Part shown: positions 22,987 through 33,859 of the stretch, in pieces
Numbering within the stretch: position 1 is the stretch's first letter
Layout: each line of letters begins with the position of its first letter
Assembly (NCBI GenBank): GCA_026545765.1
Contig: CM048841.1
Location: 7,599,145 to 7,663,144 of the forward strand
Direction of reading: 5' to 3'
Source of the DNA: Plantago major
Taxonomy: Eukaryota; Streptophyta; Magnoliopsida; Lamiales; Plantaginaceae
Length of the DNA stretch: 64,000 nt
The notes under the pieces: model-generated
Database searches by the model: none
What the model was told of the DNA's origin: nothing
The model's input: only the letters and a program-made list of their open reading frames with translations
Program-made: the position numbers and the translations under genes

Positions 22987-23310
22987 GGATGGTCTAAGAG
23001 AGGTCATCCAAACGGTCGAGAGTCCGTGTGAGTGGATAACTCATCCAACCGTAAGAGGATGGGGTGTTATCTTTTATGACAACCGCTTTTTCGGGATGGT
23101 CCTAAGGAGGACATCCGAACAAACGAGAGTCCGTGTGAGAGGATAACTCATCCATCCGTAAGAGGGATGGGGTGTTATCTTTTTAAACAACCGGTGTTGT
23201 GGGATGGTCCGAAGGAGGACACCCAAACGGACGAGAGTCCGTGTTATGCCGAGACGGTCGGGCTTATATTGAAGTACTTATGCCGAGACGGTCGGACTTA
23301 TATAATTTCG
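22987..23310. repeat. Hairpin-rich tandem module, about 2.5 copies
   Basis: Repeats of about 115 bp begin near 22987, 23094 and 23202. Each carries up to three adjacent inverted repeats: GGATGGTCCT with AGGACATCC (23094-23116 in copy 2), ACGGAC-GAGA-GTCCGT (23227-23242 in copy 3), and GATAACTCATCC with GGATGGGGTGTTATC followed by a T run (23034-23076 and 23142-23184). The third copy runs into a shorter duplication, TTATGCCGAGACGGTCGG (about 23243-23310). Confidence 0.7.
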
Positions 23311-23827
23311 TGGGTGTCGAAACCCTTTATTAATCGGAAACATGTCCTTGACGAATCATGTACGCTTGTAGTAAATGAGGTAATGATAAATAATGCGTGC
23401 GTGCATGATGAATGAATGGATGAATGAATGATACAATGGATGTGAATATATGGCAAATGATGATTTCAAGTTAAGTCAGAATACTTACTTTTTCATCGAA
23501 AAATGTGGAGCATTATTTTCGGTTCTCCGTTTTAAGAGAAGCCAGCGAAATTGGAGATCGGGATTCGAAATAAACAAATCCCAACTTTTGAAAGTATCCC
23601 TAGCTTTTTAGCTTATGGAGTTGGCCTCACTTTTGCTTGTGCAGCTAAAGGTGTAAGATGCTTGTCCTAGCCACTCTGGTGGTAGGAGACTTGTCCTGGC
23701 TACTTTGGCAGTAGAAGGCTATCCTAGCCAAATTGGTAGCAAGTGTCGGATATTTGTAGAACAATAAGTGTCTCACTTAGTTGGTCTGGAGGACGTAGCC
23801 TGACCTTAGGACGCGATCTCTAAGACA

Positions 23828-24893
23828 TGGTCAAGGACCCGCTCCGAGGATATCGTAAGAACCGGGTCCGAGGACATGGTAAGAGCCTGGTCCGAGGAGA
23901 TGGTGAGGACCTGCTCCGAGGAGATGGTAAGAACCTTGTCTGCAGAGATGGTGAGGACCTGCTCCAAGGAGATGGTAAGAACCTGGTCCACGAAGATGCT
24001 GAGGACCTACTCCGAGGAGATGGTGAGAACCTGCTCCGAGGAGATGGTAAGAACCGGGTCCGGGTGACGGTGAGGACCGACTCCGAGGAGATGGTGAGGA
24101 CCTGCTCCAAGAAGATGGTAAGAACCGGGTCCGAGGCGACGGTGAGGACCGGCTCTGAGGAGATGGTGAGGACCTACTCCAAGGGGATGGTAAGAACCGG
24201 GTCCGAGGTGACGGTGAGGACCGGCTCTGAGGAGATGGTGAGGACCTACTCCGAGGAGATGGTAAGAACCGGGTCCGAGGTGACGGTGAGGACCAACTCC
24301 GAGGAGATGGTGAGGACCTGCTCCGAGGAGATGGTAAGAACCGGGTCCGAGGCGATGGTGAGGACCGACTCCGAGGAGATTGTGAGGACCTGCTCCGAGG
24401 AGATGGTAAGCACATGTACGAGGCCTTGGTGAGAACCTGCTCCGAGGAGGTGGTAAGAACCTGCTCCGAGGACTTGGTAAGAGCCAGCTCCGAGGAGACG
24501 GTAAGAACCTGCTCCGAGGACTTGGTGAGATCCTGGTCCGAGGAGACGGTAAGAACCTACTCCGAGGACTTGGTGAGAGCCTGGTCCGAGTAGAAGGTAA
24601 GAACCTGGACCGAGGACTTGGTGAGAGCCAGCTCCGAGGAGATGGTAAGAACCTGCTCCGAGGACTTGGTGAGTGTCTGGTCCGAGCAGACGATAAGAAC
24701 CTGCTCCGAGGACTTGGTGAGAGCCTGGTCCGAGGAGACGGTAAGAACCTGGACCGAGGACTTGGTGAGAGCCAGCTCCGAGGAGATGGTAAGAACCTGC
24801 TCCGAGGACTTGGTGAGTGCCTGGTCCGAGGAGACGGTAAGAACCTGGACCGAGGACTTGGTGAGAGCCAGCTCCGAGGAGATGGTCCGACCT
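23828..24893. repeat. 24-bp minisatellite, about 44 copies
   Basis: The unit is about ATGGTGAGGACCTGCTCCGAG plus GAG, alternating with an ATGGTAAGAACC variant, in a near-perfect 24-bp period. From about 24420 the pattern shifts to a two-unit form alternating GAGGACTTGGT and GAGGAGACGGT. Because 24 is a multiple of 3 and the unit lacks stops, long open frames run through it on both strands (+23827-24432 and -24415-23831). These are repeat artefacts unless shown otherwise. It lies directly after gag in the TR-GAG element. Confidence 0.9.
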
Positions 24894-24959
24894 TATCCGG
24901 CCTTAGGGAGCCTAGGATATGGTGCCTAGGACGTGGTCCGAGGATTGTCCCTAGGGCGT

Positions 24960-25885
24960 GGTCCTATCCTGCCTTGGATGATTTTTGCTAAGTGCTCCAC
25001 TGACCTCATCTTCTTTTGCCTTCTCAAACCTTTTTAGGAAGAGCGTGATGATGTCCATCTAAGACTTGATGGAGTCATCGGGTAAGAGTGGTTGCGAAGG
25101 TAAGAGCCTTCATGTCATCATTCAGACCATTGAACTCCAGCCGGCTCTCATACTTAGTCAGATGACCCTCGGGACAAGTATCACCGTAGTATTTCTCATG
25201 AGCCTTTACCATTTTTTTCCAGAGTAGCGTTTTGAGCTTCTAAGGCCTTCTGTTGGAGGTAGATCTCTTTAGTGGCGAGCCTCTCACCAGTCCTTGGATT
25301 GATTGCTACATCCGGAGGAAGATCCTCAATTTGAACCACCGGGATACTTTTGGCCATGTGATCCCTTACTCTATGATAAGGAGCCAGAAAGCGACTAGGA
25401 CCTACTTCATCGGTCCTAGGCCTGACCGGACTTCTTTCGTGTTGGCCTCAAGATGCTACTATTCTCCTATTAAGAAGGTTGCGATGATCTTCCTGTTGAA
25501 CTTGTTCTCCTAATCTTTCCGAAAAGGAGCGGTGTTCATTTCTAGATTGATCCGGCTCAGCTTGCCTAGGAACCGCCAAGGGTGGAGTATCTTTAGGAGC
25601 CTAAACATTGTTAGAACCAAAGCAACCTTGAATAGTAGTGAGTAAGAGGCCAAACTGGTTCTCGCTCATCCCAAACTCACTTGGGCGAATGACCTGCCCG
25701 TTTGGAAGAGTGAAGTTTCTTTCGGGAGGAGGACCATGTGTTCCTGACGGAGGAACTTGTCCTTCAACTCCGAGTGCTTGAGTTCTTATTGGAGGATCAG
25801 CGGCTCTTTCCTCCTCCGAAGTGAGACTAGCAGTGCGGCCATCACTTGGATAGTCCATTGTGTTTCTTAAAGTGGCTCTCACCAC
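24960..25885 (-). pseudogene. Gag remnant of the TR-GAG gypsy element
   Basis: It starts on the minus strand with MVRATLRNTMDYPSDGRTAS, about 150 bp inside the primer site, and stays open to 25601 (NNV stop). Beyond that the frame is broken by several stops, but the sequence still reads as Gag-like linker: RVRDHMAKSIPVVQIEDLPP, NPRTGERLATKEIYLQQKALEAQ, and finally LFLKRFEKAKEDEVS near 25000, reminiscent of the L-RF--AK-DE end of Retrotrans_gag. The tandem array follows at once. No zinc knuckle was found. Confidence in Gag identity comes as much from position as from sequence. Confidence 0.6.
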
Positions 25886-26010
25886 CCTCCTCTACGAGTG
25901 GGAGGTCTGCCTCTTTGCCTTGGGGTGGGTGTCCAAACCGCAGTAGTGTCGGTTCTTACGGACCTTCTTGGTCTTGCCATTACTGAAGAGAACGGAACAT
26001 TTTGTAAAGA

Positions 26011-26031
26011 TTCCCACAGACGGCGCTAAAA
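26011..26031 (-). promoter_or_regulatory. Primer-site/leader of the TR-GAG element
   Basis: The minus strand reads TTTAGCGCCGTCTGTGGGAA directly downstream of the 5' LTR. It is one base away from the GGCGCCGTCTGTGGGAA phrase common in Tat-lineage elements. Confidence 0.65.
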
Positions 26032-26654
26032 TGTTGAGGTTAAAAGTCCCCCAACCACTTAATTAATTTCCCTTGCTTTCCTTCACTCTAAGTACCTAGA
26101 ACACCTTTGAGTAAGAACCACATTGCTTGTAAGAACCAAAGAGTAAGAGCCCGTAAGAACCATCGTACTGGTAAGAGGCGATGCGTAAGGATCTGCACAA
26201 GTAGCTTGGGGGGGGGGGGGGGTTAGGACCATAGACCCGGTTTGCTAAGTGTCAAACCGGTCCGAGACTTTACTCAAGAGAGACTGAAGATCTACTCTGT
26301 ATAATAGTCGGGAAGGTAAGAGTCTGAGAAGAAGACTTCACTTACTTTGCATTAAGAGGATATGTCCACATTTATAGGTTTCCCTTGAGAAAGGGAGGAC
26401 TCACAAGATCGCGCCAAGTGTAAGGCTCAGACCGTGCCAACAATGCTCTATTAGGCCCATGGCCCAATGTCTTGATAGGCCTATGGCCCAATAGGTTGGT
26501 TCGGTTAGGACGTCTCGCTTAGGATAGTAGTCCGATAGAGCGGTTAGGACGTCCCGCTTAGGACTGTAGTCCGATAGAGCGGTTAGGACGTCCCGCTTAG
26601 GACTGTAGTCCGATAGAGCGGTTAGGACGTCTTGGACATATTTCTATATCAACA
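26032..26654 (-). repeat. TR-GAG element 5' LTR (623 bp)
   Basis: Partner of 18824-19402. The 44-bp length difference is explained by one extra 39-bp unit (about 26505-26630) plus a longer G run (26208-26222). Confidence 0.9.
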
Positions 26655-26684
26655 GGATTGAACTACAGAAGACTCAAAATCGAA

Positions 26685-26699
26685 TGGCGATTGATACCA
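26685..26699 (-). promoter_or_regulatory. Copia B primer-binding site
   Basis: The minus strand reads TGGTATCAATCGCCA directly after an LTR end in TTTTTTCACA. TGGTATCA is the standard complement of initiator Met-tRNA in copia elements. Confidence 0.8.
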
Positions 26700-27195
26700 T
26701 GTGAAAAAATGAGTTGAGAAGATGAATTGACCAGGTCTAACTTAGTTTCTTGTATTGAAGATTGAATTGAATTTACAGAGAAAACTCCATTGATGAAGAG
26801 AATGGAGAAGTAAATAATGCGAATGAAAATTAAGTGAGAAACAATTACAGAGAGAAAAGTTACTTATAACTATCTACCTAACATAAATGCTATTTTACAT
26901 CTAATATTGCGTTTAGTACAAGCTAGGAAGAAACGCTATGACTTAGAGTATAAAACGTAATATGCTGGAACACGTTTTTGAGATAAAAATGATTTTACTT
27001 GCATTTCTTCTTCTGTTCTGTGTTGTTGCTGTTAATTCTTCTATATATATTTTTGTATATCTTGACATAACCACCTTCTTCTTAGGCCGGCCAGCACAAC
27101 GTTTTGCCATTATTTTGACGGTTACACTCTTAGCGTATAAAATCTTTGTATACATGTTTTTAGTAACATTTACATTGGCACAAACTATTATCAAC
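26700..27195 (-). repeat. Copia B 5' LTR (right boundary uncertain)
   Basis: The inner edge is certain (26700, beside the primer site). The outer edge is either 27195, giving TGTTGATAATAG as LTR start, or about 27067, giving TGTCAAGATATAC. The second choice is suggested by the minus strand at 27110-27063, which encodes MAKRCAGRPKKKVVMS, close to the N-terminus of the LINE ORF1 at 48256. In that case 27068-27185 would be the 5' end of an older LINE into which Copia B inserted. The partner LTR is outside the window. Confidence 0.65.
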
Positions 27196-27334
27196 ACTTT
27201 TTCTTTTTTTTATTTTTTTGGAACCGAGTTCTACTTTCTCATTGCATCCAAAACATGTCCATACAACCGATCCAAAGGATCTAGGTAAATCAAAGCAAAT
27301 CTAAGCAAACCTATCAAGAGAAAACATGCACTAC

Positions 27335-29606
27335 CTACACAACTTTCATAGTAGCAGCATTAACATGTAAATGCAAATCTCTTCTCAAACTACATTTATG
27401 AACTATAGTGTGAATGATGTCAACTTGCAGCTGAGGATTAATCTGTTTTTCTGCAAAAGCGATCTCATTTCGACTCCTCCAAAGTGAGTAAATTGTCTCA
27501 GCTACAGCTAGCTTTAACAATTTTGCTCTCCAGCCTTTCTTCTTAGTTGCTCGAATAAGCCAAGTAATCTCATTATCCCATCCCGTAGGGAGGTGATTAC
27601 AACCTAGCCAAAGAAGCACTTGATGCCAAATATTAGAAGTGAAAGCACATTCAAAAAATAAGTGGTTTCAAGATTCAGTTCCTTGACAGAAGAAACAAAG
27701 ACCATCTGTACATATTCTGAATCTAACCATTCTGTCTTTGGTTGCCATTCTCCTCATTAAGCACAACCACATAACAAAAAGCGCTCTAGGACGAGCTGCA
27801 TTATGAAAAAACATGGTGCGCCAAACAACAGGCAATTGTTCGCCCTTAAGAAACCTGTACATCTTTACATTGGAGTACTTTCCAGACCTCTGGACCTCCA
27901 GCCAGTATGCAGAATTCGCCACAGCTGTTCGACATTTCAAAACATTCTTCAAAATCCAGGAACAGTTAGATTGAACTCTCCAAGTCATCACATCATGTCC
28001 CTTCATATAGTATACATGGACCCATTGCACCCATAATTTATCAGCCTTAGATTGCAAATTCCACAGGAGTTTGGTCAGAGTGGCTTGATTCCACTCAATC
28101 AACGATGTCACATTAAGCCCCCAGCAATTTTGGAATCACAAACTATAGCCCATGAAACCGGCGCCTTCTTATTTATTCCCTTAGTCCCTTTCCATAAGAA
28201 ACTTCTACAAAGAGCCTCAATATGTCTCAAGACCTTCTTTGGTATTGGAAACACTTGGAGCCTATAACTAGTGACAGAGAATAGAACACTTCGGATGAGC
28301 TGATATCTTCCAGCATAAGTCAATAATTTCGAAGCCAAGTGTTTTATTCTTGCCACTATCTTATCAATGAGGGGCTAACATTGATGGACAGTAAGCTTTC
28401 TGCTAGTAAGTGGAACTCCTAGATATGTGAAGGGATGAAAACCACAAGTAAAACTAGTAGCAGTTACTATCTTGGCTTGTTCCTCATCACTAAAACCACC
28501 AAAATATAACTTGCACTTAGCTTTGTTTGCAAACAAACTTGTGACACCAGAGAAAGAATTAAACTGTTCCATAAAGAGAGTAATAAAACCTTCATATCCT
28601 CCAGTAAACACCAACAGATCATCCGCAAAACAGATGTTAACTATCATCAATCGTTCACATTTTGGATGGTAGTTAAAATCAGGTTGTAACCTTAACTGAC
28701 TCAGACATCTGTGAAGGTATTCCATAATAAGCACAAAGAGCAATGGAGACATAGGGTCTCCTTGTCTCAACCCTCTTTTTGCCATCAAGAGTTTACCGTA
28801 TTGCCCATTAATTGAGTATCTATATGAAACCGATGTAACACAAAGCATTACCCAATGAATGAACTGGCGTGGGAAATTCATCTCCTGTATAATCCTCTCC
28901 AAAGCTTCCCATTCTACTGTATCATAAGCCTTCTGTATATCCATCTGTATAGCACATCGAGGAGACAAATGTTGTCTACCACAACCCTTTAGTAATTCAT
29001 GAGCAATCATAATGTTGTCATGAATCACTCTCCCATGAATGAAAGCAGATTGATTATCACTAACCACCACATTAATAACTTGGCTCAACCTTGCTGTAAG
29101 TATCTTGAATATAATTTTATATAAAGTAGTACAACAAGCTATTGGTCTCATCTCTTTCATTGTCTTGGCTTCAGGAGTGTTTGGAATCAGAGTAACCAGA
29201 GCACAGTTCACAGCTGGATACAATCCACCATTCAGAAAGAAATCTTGTATAGCAGCTTGAACATCATCTTTTACAATCCTCCAAGTAGCTTTAAAGAACT
29301 TAGAGTTATAACCATCAATACCTGGTGCTTTGGTCTCTCCAATACCTTTTAACGCATTATAAATCTCATTTTCAGAAAATAGGCGCAAGGTATTATGATC
29401 CCCCACAGCAAGTTGTGGACCATCCCTCAAAGCAACAATGTTAATCCCACGCAAACTAGAAGCTGTATGGCCACTTAGATTGTCATAGAAACTGAGAACT
29501 TCATCTTCAATTTCCTTGTGTTCAATCAGGATCCTACATGTAGCCGTTTCAAGCTTATAAAGTCCAGTCTTCTTATTTTTTTCCTTGACAGTGGCATGAA
29601 AAAAGG
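27335..29606 (-). pseudogene. LINE A ORF2, RT and C-terminal part
   Basis: It starts at the copia junction with FHATVKEKNKK, then the RT domain (about 29454-28375): NEIYNALKGIGETKAPGIDG, FFKATW, RPIACCTTLYKI, QSAFIHGRVIHDN, IQKAYDTVEWE, RGLRQGDPMSPLLF, CFADDLLVF (catalytic FADD) and YLGVPLTSRKL. A stop at about 28376 is followed by ARIKHLASKLLTYAGRYQLI and then the zf-RVT-type tail (28111-27335) with FFHNAARPRALF, CFFCQGTES, a stop, HLFFEC and IYSLWRSRNEIAF. The enzyme makes cDNA at a nicked target. Scattered stops and at least one frame change. Confidence 0.9.
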
Positions 29607-31218
29607 TGTTAGGAATATCTGTTTAGATTTTGATCAACAACCTAATGACTTATCTTAGCTCAGAAAGGTGGTCAGTACTCTTGGTTCACTTGAACACTGT
29701 AAAAGAGGAAAATCACTAAGTATGATAGTCTATCAAATCTTATATAGGATGATAGGTCTCTGAATGTAATTTTTTAATTCTCTGAAGAAGAGCAAGAAGA
29801 AGGTATCCGGCAGAAGAGCTCAACATACTTGAAAATTTGAAGACTGCACAAGATTGCTGAAGACTAAGGTCATCAGATACCTATGTCCAGATATCTTGAA
29901 AAAACAAGTTTTTTTCTATAAACAAGTATTGCAAAAGATATCTGAGAACACAAGGTTTCTGAACAAGGAAAAGTGCCCACAGATATCTACACTCAGATAC
30001 CTTGGACAAAAACTGTGTTTCTGGGAAACAATGTTGTAACAAGCATCTGGAGATGTGGAGGTCTCTGGAAAGGGACATGCAATGCTTTAGAAAGCGAGCA
30101 TAGTTCCGTTGGCACTACAGGACAAAAAATAGTACAATGCAATAAATGCACAGACAGACACATCTGAACAAAAGAGGAAATCTCTGAAAAGAGACAACGT
30201 CTTCTGCAGTACTATTTACAGATATCAATAGTTTGAATTTCATTAAGCCTAACGGATACTATTCAAACAGCATGATTTTCAACTATAAGTATCAAAACTT
30301 AGAATGCTTGAAAGATACACCTTGAACTTACACTGAAAACACAGAACTTACACCAAACACTATCTTTCAAGCTCTCAAGCATACTACTTACCTTCAAGCT
30401 TTTTGTTGCGAACAAAGCTCTTGATTCTAAGTAGCACAAAAGTTCTAAGTGTCATGATCCTTAACAAGCATTGTTATCTGTGAAGGAGTTGAATTAAGAT
30501 TTTATATTTGAGATTCATTCTCTTGAACACTTATCATAGACTTGGGTTAGTAAAGAACAAGATACCATACATTGAAAAGTGTATTAAGTATACTTGATTC
30601 ATAGAGCTATTTGCATAACTGGACAAGTTATTAAAGAAGCTCACCTGACAAACTACCTTAACCAACACCTTAAACGACGTGGAGCATAGGAAGTACTTAG
30701 TTTGGGAAACTAAGGAATAACTCCAAGGTTACTGATCATAGGAAGTACTTAGTTTGGGAAACTAAGGAATAGCTCAAAAGGTTTCTGAGTACAGGAAGTA
30801 CTTGGCTGAGAAAGTCGGGGAATGACTCAGGGGGAACACTTGGTTGGGAACCTAGTGTATTTAGGAATCGAGAGAAGATATTTGTAAGGTTAACTCAATT
30901 ATCTGTCTTAGTGGATTCTAGGTCTGAGAAAGGCCGAAGTGGATTAGTTGAAGGATTACGCCACCTTCGGATACCACTATAAAGACTTGTGTTATTTACT
31001 TTCTGCAATTTATTAGTTGCTTTATTTACTTTGCTAATTATTTGCACATATCTTGCCGAGCACGTGCACTTATCACAAAAAGTCTTCCACTCTCTGAAAA
31101 TAAGTATCAGATATATTCACAATTATCTGAGAAATTGTGTTTATCGACAAAAGTTTGAAAAAGACTATTCACCCCCCCCCCCCCCTAGTCTTTTACTTTG
31201 CCGTTATCTGGACCACCA
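29607..31218 (+). repeat. Sirevirus-like 5' LTR (1612 bp)
   Basis: It starts TGTTAGG and ends GGACCACCA (the partner ends GGACCAACA). AGATATCT-type words recur (for example near 29889, 29936 and 29980). A C run lies at 31172-31185. Tandem GGAAGTACTTAGTTTGGGAA units lie at about 30690-30810. Confidence 0.92.
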
Positions 31219-31220
31219 AG

Positions 31221-31236
31221 TGGTATAAGAGTAGGA
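31221..31236 (+). promoter_or_regulatory. Primer-binding site of the Sirevirus-like element
   Basis: TGGTATAAGAGTAGGA, two bases after the LTR end. It resembles the Met-tRNA complement TGGTATCAGAGC with two changes. Confidence 0.75.
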
Positions 31237-31336
31237 GGTTCCCAAGCCTTCTGCACTGAACCTAGATCCCAGATAAGTGCCCACTAACTGCCTTCCACCT
31301 ACACTTGATTTGTTTGTTAAGTGTGTTTGTTGCAGG

Positions 31337-32485
31337 ATGTCTTTAAGTGATGCTCCAATCTTCAAGCCAGAGAATTATGAGAAATGGAAGAACAACATGA
31401 TGCTCCACCTAGAAGCCAACAGTGACGAAATGATCGACGTGATAAAGAATGGCCCCATAGTCATTCAACAACTCAAACAGGTCATGGAGGTTTCGAATGG
31501 TAGAGACAGAGAACCAAGTGATGGCTCCTCACGCATGTATCGTCAACCGGTGGGAGACCTACGGTCAAATTATTCTGAGCGAAACCAGAGAGCTCTGGAC
31601 ATCGAAAGATGCCAAGAGAAATCGACCGGATGGTCAGGCTCGCAGTATCATCATACGTTCTACTCCAGAGCACATACGGTGTAAACTGTGGGGTGCAAAA
31701 ACGGCGAAAGTGGCCTGGCAACTGATTGAGGAAATCTGTGCTGGCACTGAGAAAATAAGTTCGATGTTTTGAAGCTCAAATTCCAAAACTTTAAACAAGG
31801 TCCCACAGAGACTCTTGAAGAACTAGATTTCCAGTTTACAACACTCATGAGTGACATGGCTGCACTTGGTGAAAGTAATAGATATACCCAACCAGAAAAA
31901 ATTAAGACTATTGTGAGAAGTCTAAATCATAACTGGGAGCATATAAAGTTTTTTTACTTTAACCAACGAATGCCAGATATCACTCCAGTGGAACTTTTCT
32001 CTCACCTTGCCACAGTTGACTATGAGACAACTCAAAGAGAACAAACAACTGAAAAGTTGTAGAATATTGCTTTAGTTGCTCAAGGAACTTCTGAAAAGAA
32101 GGTAGGCAAGGAGGTGACTGAGGAGAATGCTCTTGCTGTAAAGCAAATGAGACAATATGTCAGTCGGGAGATTGAGAGAAGAAAAGCCAAAGAGAAGTTA
32201 AAAAAGCATGTTGGCTCAAATTATCATCAGTACAAAAATATGCAACTATCTAGCTCGCTGAACAAGCCGGCTCAGAAAGCATCGAGTACTGAGGAAGCAG
32301 AAATCAAAAACGATATCTGTTTCTATTGTCAGAAACCTGGTCATTTCAAAAAGGATTGCCCTGCCCTCAACAAGCTAAAGACAGGTGACAAGAAAGATAG
32401 AAGAAACTTCAAGAGAGGTCAGAGAGCTCTACTCACTGAGGAAAGAAAGAAGATACAAAATCCAACTGGATGCTCTAGACATTGA
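31337..32485 (+). pseudogene. Gag of the Sirevirus-like element
   Basis: The start ATG at 31337 follows TTGTTGCAGG, a possible 3' splice site. It reads MSLSDAPIFKPENYEKWKNNM, the copia F-G-NY--WK-NM block. A frame change near 31490 leads to IRCKLWGAKTAKVAWQLIEE, another near 31768 to KFQNFKQGPTETLEELDFQF and VRSLNHNWEHIK. A TAG at 32060-32062 interrupts before the zinc knuckle CFYCQKPGHFKKDC at about 32318-32360 (CX2CX4HX4C intact). Frame changes and the stop make it a pseudogene, though each domain is well kept. Confidence 0.88.
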
Positions 32486-33846
32486 GTCTGATTCTGAGGA
32501 TGAAGACTCAGATGATTCCACACTGCCTTCTCCAGAGATGTGTTGTGTCTCTCATGAAGTGGTTGACTTTGGTCAAAAGAAGAAAGAAGTGTGTGGAGTG
32601 GCTGAAGAAATCTTTCCAGATATCTCCAACATTGAACCTTGTCTAATGGCTGATGAGGTAACATATACTTCTTGTTATACTTATGAAAGTGATGAGGAAG
32701 GAATCAAAGATCTAGAACATCTCAGAAGAGAACTTGATCTCTACGAAAGAGAATTTCTAATGGTCCAAGCTAGAGCCGAAATCCTTGAAGAATAAAAGAA
32801 TTATCTTGTAAAGGAAAATTCACAATTACTCAAGATATCTGAGAAAAAGGATGCTGAAATGCATTTCTCAAAGCTCAGATATCTGAGACAGAAAAGTCAC
32901 ATAAAGAAGCATTGGCCAAATTTCAAAAGAAATGTGAAGGTCTTCTTTCTGAGAATAAGGAACTCAAAAAGAAGGAAGTATCTTTCCAATCTTCTGTCAA
33001 AGCTAGTGCACTCTTACTGAAGTACAATCTTATTTAAGAGATCCTTCAGAAAAGGGAGGACTTGGGTTGGACGCACAAGCAAATAGTTCTACCACTCTAA
33101 ATAAGAGTGACCAAAGAATAACATTTCTTAGTGCTCAGCAAGATGGTTCCCAAATAACATATAGCATTGGTCAGAAAGCTAAGGGTGTTGACAAAGGAAA
33201 GGCAGTTACGACCAAACCTTTGTGGGAAAAACAAGTCCAAAAGAAAACTGCTGGGAATGTTTCTGTAAAGAAACATAACACTGAAAAGTGTAATCACCCA
33301 CAGTGTTATGTCTCTCAGAAAGGAAAAATTGCAGGAGCAGGCAAATTTTCCAACATCACATTTTCTGGAAAGAAAGACGTTCCAGAGACTAGCAAAGCTG
33401 CTGAGAAGAGAACTCAGACAGCACCAGGTGCTCGAAATGGCATTGTTTATAAAGCCATCGGGAAACAACTTGCTCGTGAGTATAAACAAGAGCAAGAACG
33501 ATGGATAAAGGCTAGGATTGCTCACAGCAATTATCAGAAGTGGAAGAAAAGTTAAGCCACTGAAAATCTGAATGCCAGGGCTAGAAGAAATCTTGCAAGG
33601 AAAGCTAATTTTGCTGACAAGTAGACTCAGCAACCTGACAGGTATCTGAAAGCACCACAAGGAGCACCAAGGAACACACTAAGGAATAAAATAATTCTTA
33701 ATAACAATGATACTAATCATTTACCTAGAATTCCTCCTTATGTTCCTGTTAAACAAAAGAATGTCCCTAAGACATTCATTCAGAAATGGATTCCTACAGG
33801 AAGATTCCTTAGTCTACATGGTTCCATTGTTGGTATGAGAACCTAA
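32385..33846 (+). pseudogene. Gag-protease linker region, coiled-coil
   Basis: After the zinc knuckle a second frame (to 32795) carries an acidic stretch (SDSEDEDSDDS) and a Glu/Leu-rich helix, LRRELDLYEREFLMVQARAE. After a stop, 33067-33555 is basic and Gln/Lys-rich with CNHPQCYVSQKGK. About 33740-33846 has the proline-rich KTFIQKWIPTG segment that precedes protease in Sirevirus-type elements. Several stops. This long linker is typical of Sirevirus Gag C-termini. Confidence 0.65.
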
Positions 33847-33859
33847 TCTCCTGTTTCCT

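Larger units (their letters stand above)
18824..26654 (-). mobile_element. Gag-only (TR-GAG-like) Tat-type gypsy with tandem arrays, 7.8 kb
   Basis: A complete insertion with LTRs 18824-19402 and 26032-26654 and the perfect duplication GGATT (18819-18823 and 26655-26659). Polarity is minus: beside the right LTR, the minus strand reads TTTAGCGCCGTCTGTGGGAA, the leader/primer-site phrase typical of Tat-lineage gypsy elements. Gag remnants follow (25885-24960). No protease, RT, RNase H or integrase is seen in 19403-24960. Instead there is a 24-bp minisatellite of about 1.1 kb, a hairpin-rich tandem array and about 3.5 kb of non-coding DNA. A polypurine tract (19403-19415) precedes the 3' LTR. 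It splits the Copia B leader between primer site and gag. TR-GAG is a named class of non-autonomous LTR elements with only a gag domain. Confidence 0.85.

Noticed and set aside
23020..23242. Hammerhead-ribozyme-like text (GAGAGTCCGTGTGAG ... GGATAAC)
   Set aside because: It resembles stem II of a hammerhead, but the invariant CUGANGA and GAAA core and a cleavage site are missing. Treated as ordinary hairpins.
23827..24432. 201-codon open frame on the plus strand and a 194-codon frame on the minus strand
   Set aside because: Both are side effects of a 24-bp stop-free tandem repeat; no start context or domain supports a real protein.
26962..27288. 108-codon hydrophobic open frame on the plus strand
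   Set aside because: It lies antisense in the Copia B LTR/LINE junction and crosses into the LINE poly(A) run; no family signature.
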